Shown one piece after another: positions 8,459-8,907 of a DNA stretch of 8,907 bases. The position numbers and the translations under genes were made by a program. Origin of the DNA: Pseudomonadales bacterium (GTDB lineage Bacteria > Pseudomonadota > Gammaproteobacteria > Pseudomonadales > Azotimanducaceae). A model generated the notes under the pieces. It ran no database searches and was not told the DNA's origin. It saw nothing but the letters and a program-made list of their open reading frames with translations. Where the stretch lies: contig SKXG01000002.1 in assembly GCA_007128525.1 (NCBI GenBank), positions 1 to 8,907 of the forward strand. The letters are read 5' to 3'. Each line of letters starts with the position of its first letter. Position 1 is the stretch's first letter.

Positions 8459-8907
8459 GTGCCACAAGATATCCTGCTCGTGAACATGTCCGGGCGCAAC
8501 AAACCGGAGCTGTTAGGGCTCGTCTCACAGATGCTCAGCGACCATGGTGTGCGTATCCTCGATATCGGCGAGGCCGTGATTCATGATGAGCTGAGCCTGG
8601 GCCTGTTGTTGCAGGTGCCGGCGGGTACCAGAGGCAGTCGGTCCACCATCACGCTGGTCCTTGAGCAGCTGTCGGAACAGGCCAAGGACATGGGCGCTGC
8701 GTTGCGCTGTACACCGATCAGTGCCGCCGACTATGCACGCTGGGTTGGCCAGCAGGGCCAGCCCAGATTCATCGTTACCCTGCTTTCTAACGGAATTACA
8801 GCGGCGCAGCTGGCAGCCGTTACCCGTCTGGTCAGTCTGTACGGGCTGACCATTGATGGTGTGCGGCGCCTTTCTGGCCGGGTGCCGCTGACAGTGACCG
8901 AGCGTCC
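8459..8907 (+). CDS. serB: Phosphoserine phosphatase SerB, N-terminal ACT region (3' end outside window)
   Basis: SerB removes phosphate from O-phosphoserine in the last step of serine synthesis. Only 149 codons are present. They match the N-terminal regulatory half of the long SerB type of Pseudomonas (about 400 residues). The first ACT-like module spans residues 4-86, with ILLVNMSGRNKPELL and the highly conserved DIGEAVIHDELSLG (35-48). The second begins at RFIVTLL (103-109) and reaches LSGRVPL. The HAD catalytic core with its DxDST motif lies beyond the right edge. The start is GTG, with AGGGA 12 bases upstream, slightly far. An in-frame ATG at 8486 would cut into the conserved first beta strand and is rejected. 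The divergent smp-serB arrangement supports the call. The usual DRPGL of the ACT loop reads NKPEL here. Confidence 0.92.
   Translation, partial: MPQDILLVNMSGRNKPELLGLVSQMLSDHGVRILDIGEAVIHDELSLGLLLQVPAGTRGSRSTITLVLEQLSEQAKDMGAALRCTPISAADYARWVGQQGQPRFIVTLLSNGITAAQLAAVTRLVSLYGLTIDGVRRLSGRVPLTVTER

Overview
This 8.9 kb window looks like ordinary chromosome from a GC-rich gammaproteobacterium outside the Enterobacterales. The proteins are clear relatives of Escherichia coli and Pseudomonas ones. The gene order condenses the Pseudomonas tolC ... cpdA ... parE ... parC ... serB neighbourhood (gene order recalled from general knowledge, not searched). I see no insertion sequence, integrase, tRNA, rRNA, CRISPR array or other sign of recent transfer. 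Genus cannot be fixed from the sequence alone.

Layout. Positions 1-1342 (minus) hold almost all of tolC, the outer-membrane efflux channel; its last codons lie beyond the left edge. A 204-bp divergent intergenic region carries candidate promoters in both directions and a bulged hairpin. On the plus strand follow a DUF1249/YqiB protein (1547-2065), cpdA for cAMP phosphodiesterase (2148-2891), parE (2975-4873) and parC (4909-7170). A two-TM AhpA/YtjB (Smp)-like membrane protein (7134-8402, minus) converges on parC and overlaps its end by 37 bp. It is divergent from serB (8459 onward, plus), which runs off the right edge.

Function. ParE and ParC together form topoisomerase IV, the type IIA enzyme that decatenates daughter chromosomes. 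They are separated by only 35 bp, so co-transcription is likely. CpdA degrades cAMP. TolC is the outer-membrane exit duct for efflux pumps and type I secretion. SerB makes serine from phosphoserine. The Smp-SerB divergent pair is conserved in E. coli as well. nudF (adpP) and yqiA, which sit between these genes in E. coli and Pseudomonas, are absent here.

The most interesting items are: (i) the AhpA/YtjB protein, whose cytoplasmic part resembles a class III nucleotide cyclase fold with the catalytic positions replaced; (ii) short tandem duplications of about 16 bp on both sides of cpdA, one of which includes its ribosome-binding site; (iii) hairpins at the yqiB promoter and across the yqiB stop codon. 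None amounts to a new system by itself.
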